A DNA stretch of 64,000 nucleotides, from positions 62,001 to 126,000 of the forward strand of contig LATX02000249.1 of NCBI GenBank assembly GCA_001466705.2, read 5' to 3'. The notes under the pieces were generated by a model. The model was not told the DNA's origin and ran no database searches. It saw only the letters and a list, made by a program, of their open reading frames with translations. Position numbers and translations under genes: made by a program. Source of the DNA: Moniliophthora roreri. Its lineage: Eukaryota; Basidiomycota; Agaricomycetes; Agaricales; Marasmiaceae. Shown here piece by piece: positions 46,482-58,320 of the stretch. The first letter of the stretch is position 1. Each line of letters begins with the position of its first letter.

Positions 46482-47815
46482 TCAGCCAATATGAGGAAGG
46501 TCTCAAAGTGTGGCCAGAGCAACAACAACAAGGATGATTCATCTAACAGCATATGAGATGAAGAGTAGAGCATAGAAAATAGCAAAAATTAAACCCAGCT
46601 TCTCTGGCACATCCAAGCACCATGTCATTTTTTTCCATATCTGATGTAAAAAGCCTATCAGAGCTGGTACAACAGTAATTGCAACAGCAGATGTATGCCA
46701 GAGCAGCTGTTGAGTATGTTGGAAACTGGAAGGCCCATGGGATGCAATAGATGGCACTGAATACACCTGAGATAGCATAAATAGCAATATAAAGGCAGAG
46801 CAGATCATTCTTCAGCTGTGTAGAAAATGAAGTTTTGTTGGGCATAGCCATAAATAGTCTATCAAGTATGATTTTGCCACACATAACCAAAAATCAAATG
46901 ATTTCAAGAGGTAAATTGATATTGCTATGACTAAGGTTGTCTTTGATTTCATCTTCTGTGATTATAATATAGCCATTCATGATGAATTACTCCAAGAAAC
47001 AAGATGGCTCCATTGCTTGGGGGTTTTTCAGAGTAGGAGAGAGATTAGTAGATGTAGCAAACTCTAGGGTTTGAAAGGCATAGATTTTATGGCTCTGTGA
47101 CTCTGGTTTTGCCAAAATTGAATGTGCTTCATTGGATTTTGGTTTGTCCTCCACCTCCACCTGCCTTCCATCCTTTTCAATCTCATTCTGTGTATTTCAG
47201 TCAGCAATATAGTATGTTAGAGAGTAAAGGCACACCTTACTATCAACTTCAGGCCAGCCAAAACCTCTTGAGCTTTTCAGTAATGTTTTGCAATCTGATT
47301 CCAGTATTTTTCATATAGTTTATCTTCTTTGTGTCCCTCCCAGATATCCCTGCAAAATTCATCTCCATCATAGAGGGCAAACCTCCCATCAGGACAAGGT
47401 ATGTGTGTGACTTTCCCCAGCCATACTCTAAAGTAATAATGTTCAGCTCCAGTACAGTGACCAAAATTGGTACTCAGTTTCATACTTTCTTGTGATTTTT
47501 CTTGTGGAAAACCATTGCCTCATTGCCCATAAGATGATTAGCTCAGGGGCAAGAAGAGTGACATCCATGACTCATAGGTTGTCATAGTCCATGACAGCCA
47601 AATGTTTTCCCACTGTCAGGACATTCAGATGAATGGCAACCTGTGTACATATCAGTGCAATTGAAAAACAGCTCTATAGGATACTAGTAACTGTCCTGCA
47701 TCCATTGATATTGTCACATTCTCCAATCACAGGATCAAATAGAGACTCAGGAGTTGGAAGAGTCAGAGGTAGTGAGCATATTGACTATAGGTCGAGCAAG
47801 GGCATAAAGGAGCAT
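46482..47815 (-). pseudogene. Membrane protein family copy D, broken
   Basis: The minus strand begins MLLYALARPIVNMLTTSDS at 47815 and contains ILYSCFSIALICT, LLAPELIILWAMRQW, YGWGKSHTYLVLMGG, ALYDGDEFCRDIWEG and, after frameshifts, IYAISGVFSAIYCIPWAFQF, closing with DLPHIG at 46482. Stops occur soon after the N-terminus and between segments. Near the C-terminus the codon before DLP is TGA where A and B have CGA (Arg), and about 13 codons of the conserved QTVQWT region are deleted. The last exon's first part near 46.9 kb (SHSNINLPLEI region) is eroded. The copy is dead. Confidence 0.8.
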
Positions 47816-49820
47816 TGTGTGAGAGCTCAAGGAAACACTGCTTCTAGATAATTCAATCAAGAGACCTATATGATAAATACATTTCATTGGACCTGGCCAA
47901 GTGTCCAGTACTGGAGTTAAGTCAATCCAATGAATTCTCCCATTCCAGGCATAATCATCAGCATCTTGACAGTGGTGACAGGTGGTGAAAACTTTGACAG
48001 CCTGACTGAGGTGCTAACAATGCTTAGTAGGAAAAGGTGGGAAAAGTCATGTTGAGATGAGATATCTACAGCTCTTCAATTCTCAAGAATGGCAACAGCT
48101 TTAAGGCAAACAATGCCCAGTGACACATATTGATACACAAAACTTTCATCTCACATTTGATATGTCAGGACCACTCCTGCTCCCTATTGCACAAAATGTC
48201 AAAAGGCACTGATGAGTTATAGGCAGCTAAAACACCTGACACTTGTCAATGCCTGGTAATAGGTTGATGTATCTGTAGCAGAACCTGATAAAACTTGCCT
48301 TGATCAGTAATAGAAGCTGTAACAACTGTGAGACTCATACTGACTGGTTTTGTGTAGAATATAACCCCCTCATGACCACCTCTTCACCCATTAATATGGC
48401 AAACCTAGAAAAGACCCAATTTTATTTGTTTTACATTACTTTTGAATCAGAACACTTTAATATGACACAAGATAATGGGTAATAAGGACTAGAGTGAGCC
48501 CAGTCTGCTAGTTATTGCCTTAGAGAAGCTATAGTGCATTAGAAAGTATGAAGAGCTATATGATACACTATATAGAGGTGTCTAGGCTGTGCTTTCTGAC
48601 CTATCTATGTATCAGATCCAAAGTGGATCACTCCCAAAACCTGTAGGGAACCTAACTATGACCAAATAAATGCATTGGCTAGTTAACCAGGCTCTCAAAA
48701 GTGCTATCAATGGGATTTTATTTTTGTTTTAACTTTCTATGACATCTGCAAAGTGCAACATGCAGTCAAACAGTACAGAGGTACTTAGAAGAGACATTAA
48801 AACAGAAAGACAATGCAGAGTAGGAACAATCAAAGAATGGTCATTCTCCAAAGTCAATAGGCAGATCAAAGTCAAAGCAGACAATCTCTTAATAAAGAGC
48901 TCAAGAGTGGCAAAGACATACAGAATAACATAACTAGGTATGAAGCAACCTCAGAAAGAAGAAAACCACTTCCAAAGGACAGCCACTACCTACAGACTGA
49001 TACAATGAGACATATGAAGAATATCTAGTGCATAAGAAGTCCTAACTAAGACCAAGAATGCATTATTAAAGGAGATAGAAACAGTAACAGCATGTTCTGA
49101 CCTCAGAAACTTTGGTATTTAGGTCTCTGCTGATGTGTGGATGCTAGCAAAGGAAATGCTGTAAGGAAACAGAATGGATACACCCATCAGCTTGTAGATA
49201 CCTGACTTAGAAAAGAGAAAATACAAATTGTAGAGTCCAGACCACCTGGAGAAGTAGATACCCACATGGATATGGTTGGATACTCTAGTGGCCAGACTCC
49301 ATGACATCTGAATATTCCCTTGTTTAGCATCTCAGTTACTTATTTATTATTTTCCTGAATTATCAGACATTATTTATATTTTTCTGTAGATATATTCTGT
49401 GGACTATATATAAGAACAGCTAGATATTCATATATACTCAAGTAACTCTGCCCCCTCTGATTGTGAATACATGAAGAGTTTGTTTGGTGTACAATTGTGT
49501 GTGCCATTCCAGTTTTGCCCCATCACTTCAGGCCCTGGAGATTGGTTCTGAGTGACTCCAGAGAGATAGACATCTGATAATGAACTTGTGTCATAAGAGA
49601 TAAGAGCAACATCTTGAGTGCATTGTAGCACTTTTCTAAGAGACACTTTACACTAAGAAGGAGCCTTGGGCACTTAGAGTGTGGCCTGTATGTGTATCAG
49701 GTTGTGACACACTTAGAGTCTTAGCAAGGGGTGTGCCTGTGCTGAGCTCTTTGTAGAAATTGGTCTAGGACCTTTTCCAGTACACTGTGTACTGTAGTTG
49801 TCTTGAGGAAGTCTTAAACT
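47816..49820. other. AT-rich stretch, no recognisable gene
   Basis: No conserved frame is found. The longest frames (47633-47851, 48739-48933 plus) have no recognisable motif. CpG is very rare. The sequence is consistent with decayed transposon DNA. Confidence 0.4.
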
Positions 49821-49825
49821 CTGTA

Positions 49826-50520
49826 GAGTCAGACTGTTACAATTTCCCTCCCATTCCCATTACGTGACACTCACATGACTGTCTTCTGACTCAGACAGGT
49901 GCATGACCTGGACTTTCTTTTTCTTCTACCTCTGCTATTGTACCATATGACCTTCTCACCTTCTTCCATCTGTTTCCTTGATATTCCATATTCCCTTATG
50001 ACCTCTTTGATTCCTTCTATCCATTTCTCTGTAGTTCTATATCTTCCCCATGATCACACTCAGTTATCATTCTATCATGTTCTGTAGCCTTCTAGTATGA
50101 CCAAACATGTAGATACAAGACATGTATATAAGGCAGTAGACTAGCAGTCAAGGCTCCTCAGCTTGACCTGGTTAATTGTAAACCTTGTGCTTGCAACAAA
50201 CAAACTCTCTGAACCCTTGACAACTTCAAGGTGAACTAGTCTTCTGAACTGATCCCAAACCCTTAATCTTGACATCACGAAGCACTGTGGTGTTGAGTTG
50301 TTGACATTGCTGTGCAAGTAACATAACACAGACTATATTGGCTATTGAGTCTTTGTACAGGACTGTAGCTCTTGTGTTTGTGCTTTGTGCACTGTGTTCT
50401 TTGTGTTTTGTATGTGTTGTGAAATAAACCCATTTTAAAAACCCATCTATACTCCTTTGGAGGTGAACACTTTGAAGTAGAACACTTCAATAAGAGAGAA
50501 TCAACCTAGCTAAGAGTTTT
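49826..50520 (+). other. Possible LTR or retroelement leader
   Basis: This stretch has promoter-like and transcript-end-like signals close together: TGTATATAAGGCAGTAGAC at 50123-50141 (TATA-type box) and AATAAA within GAAATAAACCC near 50421. It starts with TGTTACAA (49826), similar to many fungal LTR starts. No matching second copy is present in the window, so a solo LTR is only a guess. Confidence 0.25.
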
Positions 50521-50899
50521 GTTGGCATTCTAAGTGCAGCAACTCTGATCATGTCGATCCACACTTGCACCACAAACTGAGTTAGACTTTTGGAGGTTAT
50601 CTTTTGGGTAGTTTTCCACTAGTCTTATCTTAGACAAATTACCATCATTACTAGTTAAGGGTGGTTAAGAGCAGTTATAGGGGATATTTTGGGTTTTTGG
50701 TGCTGAAGCTGTTCTCAGGGGTTTAGATATGTTTAATGAGCTTAACATGAGTTATGTGTAGTTGTGAACAGGAATTTGGAGAGGAAACTGTTGTCATTGT
50801 GACTCCAAGGAATGACATTTGCTTGTTGATTGAGTGATGCACCCTCATATGAGTGAAGACCACCACAATTGTTTTGTTTATTTTGTTCAACAAACTTCA

Positions 50900-51400
50900 A
50901 ATTCTGTAATTTCCCTCTTTCCTTCATACTACCACCATCCTTCCCCTTGCCATCAATGCTCACTTGTTATTATTGCTCACTTATTGTTGTCACTCACTCA
51001 TCATCTCATTGTCATTGTCACTCACCTTGCTGCTGTCATCTACCTTTATCACTGTCACCTACCTTTATCACCATCATCTACCCTTACTGTTGTCTATCCC
51101 TATTACTATTGTCTACCCTTGCCATTGTCTATCATTATTACCATCATCTATTCTCATCACTGTCATCTGTCTATTGCCATCATCTCCTTATTGCCATTGT
51201 ATTTTACTATCTTCATAGCTATCATACTTCCCTCATCACAGTTGTTAATCCTCCACTCACTGTTGCTGTCATCCCTCCTTTGTTGCCCTCAACCACTGCT
51301 CACTGCCATTTTTGCACTATCCTCATCATTCTCTTATTGTCACAGTCATTCTCACTACAGCCTCTTGCTCTCCTGTGTCTCTTCCCATTTGGACTCAATG
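50900..51400. repeat. Pyrimidine-rich low-complexity tract
   Basis: About 500 bp of the plus strand is made of degenerate repeats of TCATCTACC, TTATCACTGTCACC and CATTGTCTA-like words, with strong C+T bias. Open frames are long in all three plus-strand frames (for example 50834-51430 and 50869-51504) because the repeat contains few stop words; their predicted proteins are Ser/Leu/His/Tyr-rich and not believable. It looks like an old expanded microsatellite. Confidence 0.7.
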
Positions 51401-51504
51401 AGTATTTTCTCTGTGTTGAGAACTCTTTGAAGCATTTGTACCCTTGTGCTGATCAGTGTTCTGGGTATGCCTTCTTTGTTACTCATAATGAGAACTCTTA
51501 CTGA

Positions 51505-52489
51505 CTATAACCCACTTTAGTTGTTGCTTTCACTAGCTTTTGCTGACTATGGCTCAAGCACTATGTCCAGATGATTGAAATTGCACCAAGTCAGGATCAC
51601 AATCCTCCAGCAAACTTGTCTTCATCAATATATGTGTGCTCCAATAATAGATGTCAGCCTCCATTGTCATTCTGCACAATTACAGGTTGCAAAGGCTTGA
51701 AGCAGATAAGTGTTCTGACCTCAGAAGCAATCAAATACTAATAGTAATATCTCTAGCCCTGATACCATTATGATAAAGGCTTCAAAAGGTTTGTTGCTCT
51801 CATTCCTTGTAAGATCCCTCTCTTACTTGTGGGTTTAGTGTACCAGTCAATCTAGGAATCTCAATGAATGCCAGTAAGTCTCTACACCCTCATCATGGAC
51901 TAATTGATTCATTGCCTATCACAGGGTTACTCATGAGATGGTCTGCAGGTTGGCTTGGTAGATTCATAATTGTTTGACACTGTGTCCTGTACATGATAGA
52001 TGTGAATCTAGTTGTCTATTGGAAATTATTTCTATTACAATTTCTATCTGATATGCACAAAATGCTGGTTCACTAAACAGACCCACCTTCAGCTTGCTCA
52101 GGATAACACTGAAAACTAGTCAAGAGGGGTTATAGGGGGTTATAGCACCACTAATCAGTAATAACTGCACTAACTTACCATAACCACTCAAACCACCCAT
52201 AACTGCCATTACTCATTAAAACTTACCATAACTGGTTATGATTTCCTACTAACCTGCTAAGAACCCCATTTACTCATCATGTCAAACTATGAACTTTATA
52301 ACTGGTTAGCAGAAAGTTATTATGAATCACAAGTGATATAACCACCCCCCCACCTTGGCTATAACCCCCATAACCAGGGACCCCTAGGTATATAGGGGTG
52401 TTCACAAGTCTTGGGCATTGTCTCTAGGTCACGTCCACTTGTCATTTTGTGCGATGCCTGTGAGCACAGGTGTATCTTCATATCCTCCT
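51505..52489. other. AT-rich stretch with short repeated words, no gene
   Basis: No gene is recognised. From about 52.13 to 52.36 kb the sequence repeats TTATAACCACCCATAAC-like words with spacing of about 20-30 bp (GGTTATAG, CATAACCACT, CATAACTGCC, CATAACTGG), a degenerate satellite-like patch. Confidence 0.4.
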
Positions 52490-53260
52490 AACACCCAATA
52501 TGTGGAATGAATAATGTCCATTGCACAGTCCACAATGCCTCAACTTGGAGATCCTGGAATGCCAGAAATGCAACAACAACAGTAGCTACTCTCACAAAGA
52601 CACAGAGTAATGCTAGCATGGAAAGCAATACCACAGACAAATAAATGTGCAAGGAGAAGCATCTTCTCTGTCCCACATAGGGGGCAAGAATGATCAGCAA
52701 TGGTGCACCTGCTATAAATATGGAGTTGGGAAGGTAAGTGACCATAGGATACAATGGAGGGCACTGAAGATGACTGAGATCAGGCATACAGTGGTGTCAA
52801 GCCAATGTAGCTTGACAATAAGTCCAGATGAGAGAATATAGATCCCACCTTGTCCATTCTGTTGCAAAGAGGCATAAGAGAGCAGAGAGAAATGGTGCAA
52901 TACCTATGTGATTAGCAAGCAGACTTTTGTACTTCTTCACAATGCATCAACTTGAAACCCACTGCCTCAGTGCCAAATAGACAACAATTTCTAGTGCAAT
53001 CAATACCAGAAGTGTGATCCAGAACTTCAACTTGATTATTTGCAACTCTTCATAGACTACATCCAGATATATTGCAACTCATGCACATATGAAAATAACT
53101 GAGAGGCAAGACCAGATAATATTCTATATAGTGATAAGAATTGACATCACACATCAGAGTATCTACCACTGTACTAGTAGATGTTGAGTTGAAGAAGAAG
53201 GGCCAAGCAGCAACCAGCAGGATGAACATGATGTCTGAAGGGATGTGAGGAGTGAACAGG
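52490..53260 (-). pseudogene. Membrane protein family copy E, truncated and broken
   Basis: Fragments of the same family are readable on the minus strand: near 53.24 kb FTPHIPSDIMFILLVAAWPF, then IIWSCLSVIFICA followed by a TGA in place of the expected Trp, VAIYLDVV, VLIALEIVVYLALRQW, and at the C-terminus VEALWTVQWTLFIPHIGC ending near 52.49 kb. The whole middle of the protein (the GGF/LSHGD part) is missing, so the second half directly follows the first. It is the most decayed of the five copies. Confidence 0.72.
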
Positions 53261-53668
53261 CTAAGCTACCACTATTGTATAGAGCAAAAATGTGTGTTAA
53301 GCCAACCACCTTCAATGCTGTGTCCTTGGTGATCATTGAACCTAAAAAAACTCTAACAACCAGCATAACAATAGACTATCCACTATGAGTAATGTGAATT
53401 TTGAAAGTATAATGTTGGGAACTACCAAATACATTTTCATAGGACAATTTGGTTTTATAAATAAAAACTTCAGTATGCAAATATTTGTACTAGATGCACA
53501 GCTTATAGTTCATAGTCTGTTATATTAAAAGGTTTTATAGACACAGATAATAACATGGAACTTGAAGAGAATCATTTTACAACACTAGTAGAGGTTGTCT
53601 ACAGTAACTTTATATTAATATTTTAACATTTTGGTAGCATTTCTCTCTTATTCAAGAGTTATTCTGAC

Positions 53669-54916
53669 CTTCAACATTGGAGCTAGCTCTCTTTTCAAGC
53701 AGCAGTTTCACAATGTCATGATAACCTTCCAATGAGGCTGCTCTAAATGCTGTCTCATACTTGCCACCTTACTTAGAGTAACAGAAAGTAACAGTCTGCA
53801 ATAGTCTACTTATGTTTTGGCCATAACTCAATGAATACTACTTCAAATACTCTAAACCTGCATATTAGTAGATTGTTTACAATGAGAGGGATATGTTGGA
53901 CATATTCATGTTTTATTCTTTTTATTACCTTAGGGTATAGTTGTGGTTTTGTTGTTTTTGCAGCAATCAAGCAGAAGTTCAGCTGAACATCAGGTGCAGG
54001 TATCAAAGAATGGCCATGAAATCCAAAAACTACATTAAAAGCCATGTTAGATTTAAAAAAGAACCACTCAGTTCAGTGCATTCTTTGGCTTTAAAACAAA
54101 GGCATAAGTTGGGTATTTTGGCACAGAAACTGACTCTGGACCATTACTTTCCATTACCCCAAGTGAATGGATATTTCAGTGCCATTTCTTCACAATTCAA
54201 AAGTAATTCTCACCTTTAACATTTGAATCAGCCCCCTTTTCAAGTAGCAGCTTCACAATGTCAAGATTTCCTCTCCATGAGGCTGCTTGAAGTGCTGTCC
54301 CATAGTTGCCACCTTGGATGGATATTTCAGTGCCATTTCTTCACAATTCAAAAATAATTCTCACCTTTAACATTTGGATCAGCCTCCTTTTCAAGCAGCA
54401 GCTTCACAATGTCATGATTTCCTCTCCATAAGGCTGCTTGAAGTGCTGTCCCATACTTGCCACCTTGGATGGATGTTTCAGTCCCATTTCTTCACAATTC
54501 AAAAGTAATTCTCACCTTTAATATTTGGTTCAGCCCTCTTTTCAAGCAGCAGCTCCACAATGTCAAGATTTTCTCTCCATGAGGCTGCTTGAAGTGCTGT
54601 CCCATACTTGCCACCTTGGATGGATATTTTAGTGCCATTTCTTCACAATTCAAAAGTAATTCTCACCTTCAACATTTGGAGCAGCCCCCTTTTCAAGCAG
54701 CAGTTTCACAATCTCCAGATTCCCTTCATATGAGACTGCCTGAAGTGCTGTCCCATACTCACCACCTTGAATGGATATTTCAGTAGTATTTCTCTATAAT
54801 TCAAAAGTAATTCTGACCTTCAACATTTGGGTTCACCCCCTTTTCAACCAGCAGCTTCATAATGTCCAGCTTCTCTGCCTGTAAGGCTGCCTCAAGTGCT
54901 TTCCCATATTTGTCAC
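53669..54916 (-). repeat. Ankyrin exon-intron array, exact 151 bp period
   Basis: Six exons of exactly 99 bp (33 codons, one ankyrin repeat each) lie at 54818-54916, 54667-54765, 54516-54614, 54365-54463, 54214-54312 and 53669-53767. Neighbouring units are separated by introns of exactly 52 bp that are also nearly identical (GTGAGAATTACTTTTGAATT start, CCATCCAAG end). A typical unit reads GGEYGTALQAVSYEGNLEIV then KLLLEKGAAPNVEG. A more diverged repeat precedes them at about 54.98-55.06 kb. The last gap, between 54214 and 53767, contains an extra ~390 bp. Confidence 0.9.
53775..54164. other. ~390 bp insert inside the ankyrin array
   Basis: Two ankyrin units that should be 151 bp apart are separated by 541 bp because about 390 bp of unrelated AT-rich sequence lies in the intron between them (from about ACTTAGAGTAAC to CCCCAAGTG). 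It shows no terminal inverted repeats that I can see. A 442 bp intron would be unusual for this gene, so this repeat may no longer be spliced in. Confidence 0.6.
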
Positions 54917-56717
54917 CTTGACCAGACAGTTCAATAGTATTTCTATCCAATTCAACAGTGATTCTAACCTTTAACATCTGGCTTTGCTCCATGGTCCAAC
55001 AGCACACTAACTAACTCTGAGTCTCCTTTATATGATGCAAGCTGCAGTGCTGTTATAGACTTATTCTCTATGTGATGCATTCAGCATACTCCTCAAACAG
55101 GGAAAACCATAGTTATACCTTGGTCTTTAACTTCCACACTAACATCTACACCCTTCTGAACTAGGTCCTTGATTGCTTCCATCTCCTCATTAAGAATAGC
55201 ATTCTTAAATGCTCTAGCATCCCCCTCTCTGTGTCGCCTTTCCCAGTGTTCAAAGATAGCCTCCAGAATGTCATGCAAGGGTGCTGCTAGCAGAAGCAAT
55301 GCAAGAGTTTGGCCAAATGTCCACCTTGATTCATTAGAATCCTCCTGTAGATGTTGATTTTGTTGAAGGGTGAGCTCAATATCAACAAGGAATATAATAT
55401 TAATAGCCAAAAGCATTAGCATGCCAATAATGATTGGAATGATGCTTGGAGGTATGGCTTGGTCCTTAGAGTTGTGAGAACAATTCCCATGCCATGTCTG
55501 GTAGCATATGTACAGACCAAGGAAGGCACCCATTGGAATGACCAAATTTAGCCCAGGTGTGAGAAATAGTAAGTAAATCACAAGTGAGCCCATATGCAAT
55601 CCCTTTAAGCTAAGAGGGACATGGTTGCCCAGGATAACCATAGTTGCAGAGTCAACTGCACAAGAGCTTGAGCATGAATGTCCAAACAAAGCTGGGCTAC
55701 CCCAGAGCCAAATCCCCAGAGCAGCCATAATGGACAGGTGGAGAGAGCCTAGAGAGAGGACAATCTTTCTGATGAAACCTCTTATCCATAAGGGCTGTTG
55801 ATGCTCTGTGCCTCTGTGTCTCTGCTCTATGAACAATATTTATGTAAGAATCTCAAATTTCTGGCAAGAAAATAGGTTTACTACTCTCTGGTAAATCCAA
55901 GTTTGCAGGGTTGTTAGAGCCAAGGGATTCTTCATCTGCAAATGGTAGGTTAGCTGGAAAAATCAATATTGTTAGAGTAAATTCTCTTACCTCTTCCATC
56001 CTCATTCTGTGGAGCAGTCAGCCAAAGCTTCTTCCCAATATGTGCTATCCAAGAGGACCACTCTGGTTTGACCTGGTCTAGTCCATCTTGACTCTTGTGC
56101 TGAACATAGAGAAGAAAGTAGATGAATGTGTTTGTGTTGTTCATCCAGCTCAAGCTAAGGACAATAGTTGCATGAAAGCTGGATAATCCAAGAGTCTGAG
56201 CCTGGACCATGGCTGAAATCAAGATGGCAAAAGCAGTGATGAGGATTGTGGTTTTCTGGGCTTCAATGCATTCAAGTTCATATGAAGTCACTTCTCTGTC
56301 CCAGAGGGCCCATATAACAGGGACGAAGCCAAGTAGATTCTGGGTGTAGATTGCTGCTCAGACACCAACTCCTGAGATGTCTGGATCTGAAGGGATGCAA
56401 GGCATCGTCATTGGATGGCAGGACATTGTCGTTGGATGTAAGGCACTGGGAGGAAGCAAGATACATGGGCATCCGTCAGGCATTCAAAGACACTGATTCA
56501 TGTTGCCGAACAACATCGTGGTCCACCACAGATCAACACGAGGACTTCATTTGTCAACAGCGAACGCAAAAGGTTAAATTACATCAAAGAGCCGCTGGCG
56601 TGCTTCGTCACGTTTACTACATTGTCCACACAAGTACCGACTGCCCTTCCCCCCCCACCAAATTGACCCTTGCAGATCTCTAGAACCAACTCCTGACCTG
56701 TAGCACCTGTTTCCGTG

Positions 56718-58320
56718 CATCAGGAAAAACTCAAACTGCGAATTTGAAAAAGTTAGCACGGAATCGGACGAATTGTTACGAATTCCGTGAACTTGATCAA
56801 ATTTGATGGTTAGCGCGGTTCGTCGTAATTCAACATCCCCCCTGTGAGTTCGCAAAAATTTTACCTACTTTGTTCGACTTCGCACTCGTTACAAGGCATC
56901 ATTGTCCCTTACAGTTCACCCTGCTTTACTGCTCTGTTATCACTATAGATGAGGCAAAGACATATTTATTGATATAACTAATACAATAGAACTAATACAG
57001 GACAACTAAGATGCGGACTAAAGATCTAGCACAACGACCAAATGTTCCTCTTCCCCTCCACAACAGCTGATATCCTAGCATCCTGTCCGTAGGCTTCTCA
57101 ACACCACCACACCACTTGAGTAGAAGCACCCGACCTCCTCAGAGTTTGCAAGTCTGTCTAGCAGAGATAGTCAATAACAAAATTCATTTGCACGACATGA
57201 TAGATGTGCACCTTGAGCGGGATTACAGAGTAGAACAGGGGAAGCAGTAATGACACTGGGTAAGGTGGAGACATCAGGCATAATGGGGGTACGAGTGGGG
57301 TCTGTCACTCACCAAACAACCTTCTGGGTATCCATGAATTGAATATTACTGAAATATGGGAAGTAGTCAGTAATCAAGTGGAGTAGCAGTGTTAGACAAC
57401 ACACCGTATCATCTGCACCATGATCTTCCTGTACACGGGAGAGGAGATTCACACTGCAAAGGGAGCGGTGGATGAGTATAGGTGTTGTTGAAAGAAGACA
57501 CATGATGAACAAGGCCTGCTTATCGACGAGGATGTGTTCCAGAGCGCCGGGGAATTACACTTGCGATGCAGAGGAGGACAAGACGGGGAGAAGCAGGGGA
57601 AGTCGGATGTTGGTGTTTGAGTTCAACATGGCCAACGTGATCGCAAAAATGGCGCGATATTTTATCTATTCAGAAGTTCCCGATCAGCTGTACAGTTGAT
57701 CAGGCTGCGGGTTGTGCCAGTAACCCTTCCGAATTCCGAAACGACATCCGATTTCCTGCTCTTTGTCTGCTCTTGCCCTCCACTGGCAAAGCGTTAAATG
57801 CTACACATGCAGTTGGAACGCTCAAGCTTCAGCCAAGAGGTCAAAAAGTGCGTTCACAAATTTCTAGTATTCATTGCTCACCTAACGCTTTCTCTGCATA
57901 TTCCGACCCACTCCAGATCTCCCACATTCCGCATCATCCGAATTCCGAACCCGAGCAAGACTCCCAAGTCTGGAGTCAAGTAACAAGTTACGGTTCTCAA
58001 GCTACTACATCCCAGACATACTGACATACTCAGACCAGATTCAGAGTGTATCTGCTAGTTTAGATCACTACCCAGCAAATGTGTACTCCAAAATCTAAAT
58101 ATGTTCATTACACACCAAGCATGCATGTTATAATGAGTGAGCTGCAACATCAGTTCAATTCTCACTAACTCGAGCATATTGCGCTAACTTTTCGAGTGGG
58201 TGCACTAAAGTGTCCAAAAATGCCATAATTCACCAAGTTCTAACAAATGAGCCGTGGTTAGTGCCGTTTTCCGGATTGGCACGAACTTTTTCAAATTCGC
58301 ATTTTGGGTTATTCCTGATG
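56718..58320. mobile_element. 1.6 kb element with long diverged terminal inverted repeats
   Basis: The left end CATCAGGAAAAACTCAAACT continues through GCGAATTTGAAAAAGTTAGC. The right end, read inversely, is CATCAGGAATAACCCAAAAT continuing GCGAATTTGAAAAAGTTCGT. Weaker inverse similarity extends for at least 100 bp inwards (GTTAGCGCGG against GTTAGCGCAA). No transposase is visible inside; frames at 57472-57699 (+) and 57773-58024 (+) are unrecognised. A target duplication is not clear. It sits just beyond the start of the ankyrin gene, in CpG-normal DNA. Confidence 0.7.

Larger units (their letters stand above)
53669..56405 (-). pseudogene. Multi-spanning membrane protein with C-terminal ankyrin repeats
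   Basis: The minus-strand gene starts around the ATG at 56405 with IPSDPDISGVGV, then a TGA at 56358-56360 where relatives I remember have Arg, followed by AAIYTQNLLGFVPVIWALWD and membrane segments (TTILITAFAILISAMVQAQ, IVLSLSWMNNTNTFIYFLLY). A short intron near 55.95 kb joins an exon (to about 55.1 kb) with KIVLSLGSLHLSIMAALGIW, SLVIYLLFLTPGLNLVIPM and PIIIGMLMLLAINIIFLVDI. This membrane part is an uncharacterised basidiomycete family. A linker (HREGDARAFKNAI) leads to ankyrin repeats encoded one per 99 bp exon down to 53669. The early TGA fits a CGA to TGA change; if translation starts downstream the rest is open, so the gene may be only recently damaged. Confidence 0.7.

Noticed and set aside
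50834..51504. Overlapping long plus-strand open frames (198 and 211 residues)
   Set aside because: They arise from a pyrimidine-rich low-complexity repeat that is open in all three frames; no domain or codon signal.
53669..54916. Regular 151 bp repeats suggested a CRISPR-like array or satellite
   Set aside because: The units encode ankyrin repeats split by identical introns and vary as coding exons do; the host is a eukaryote.
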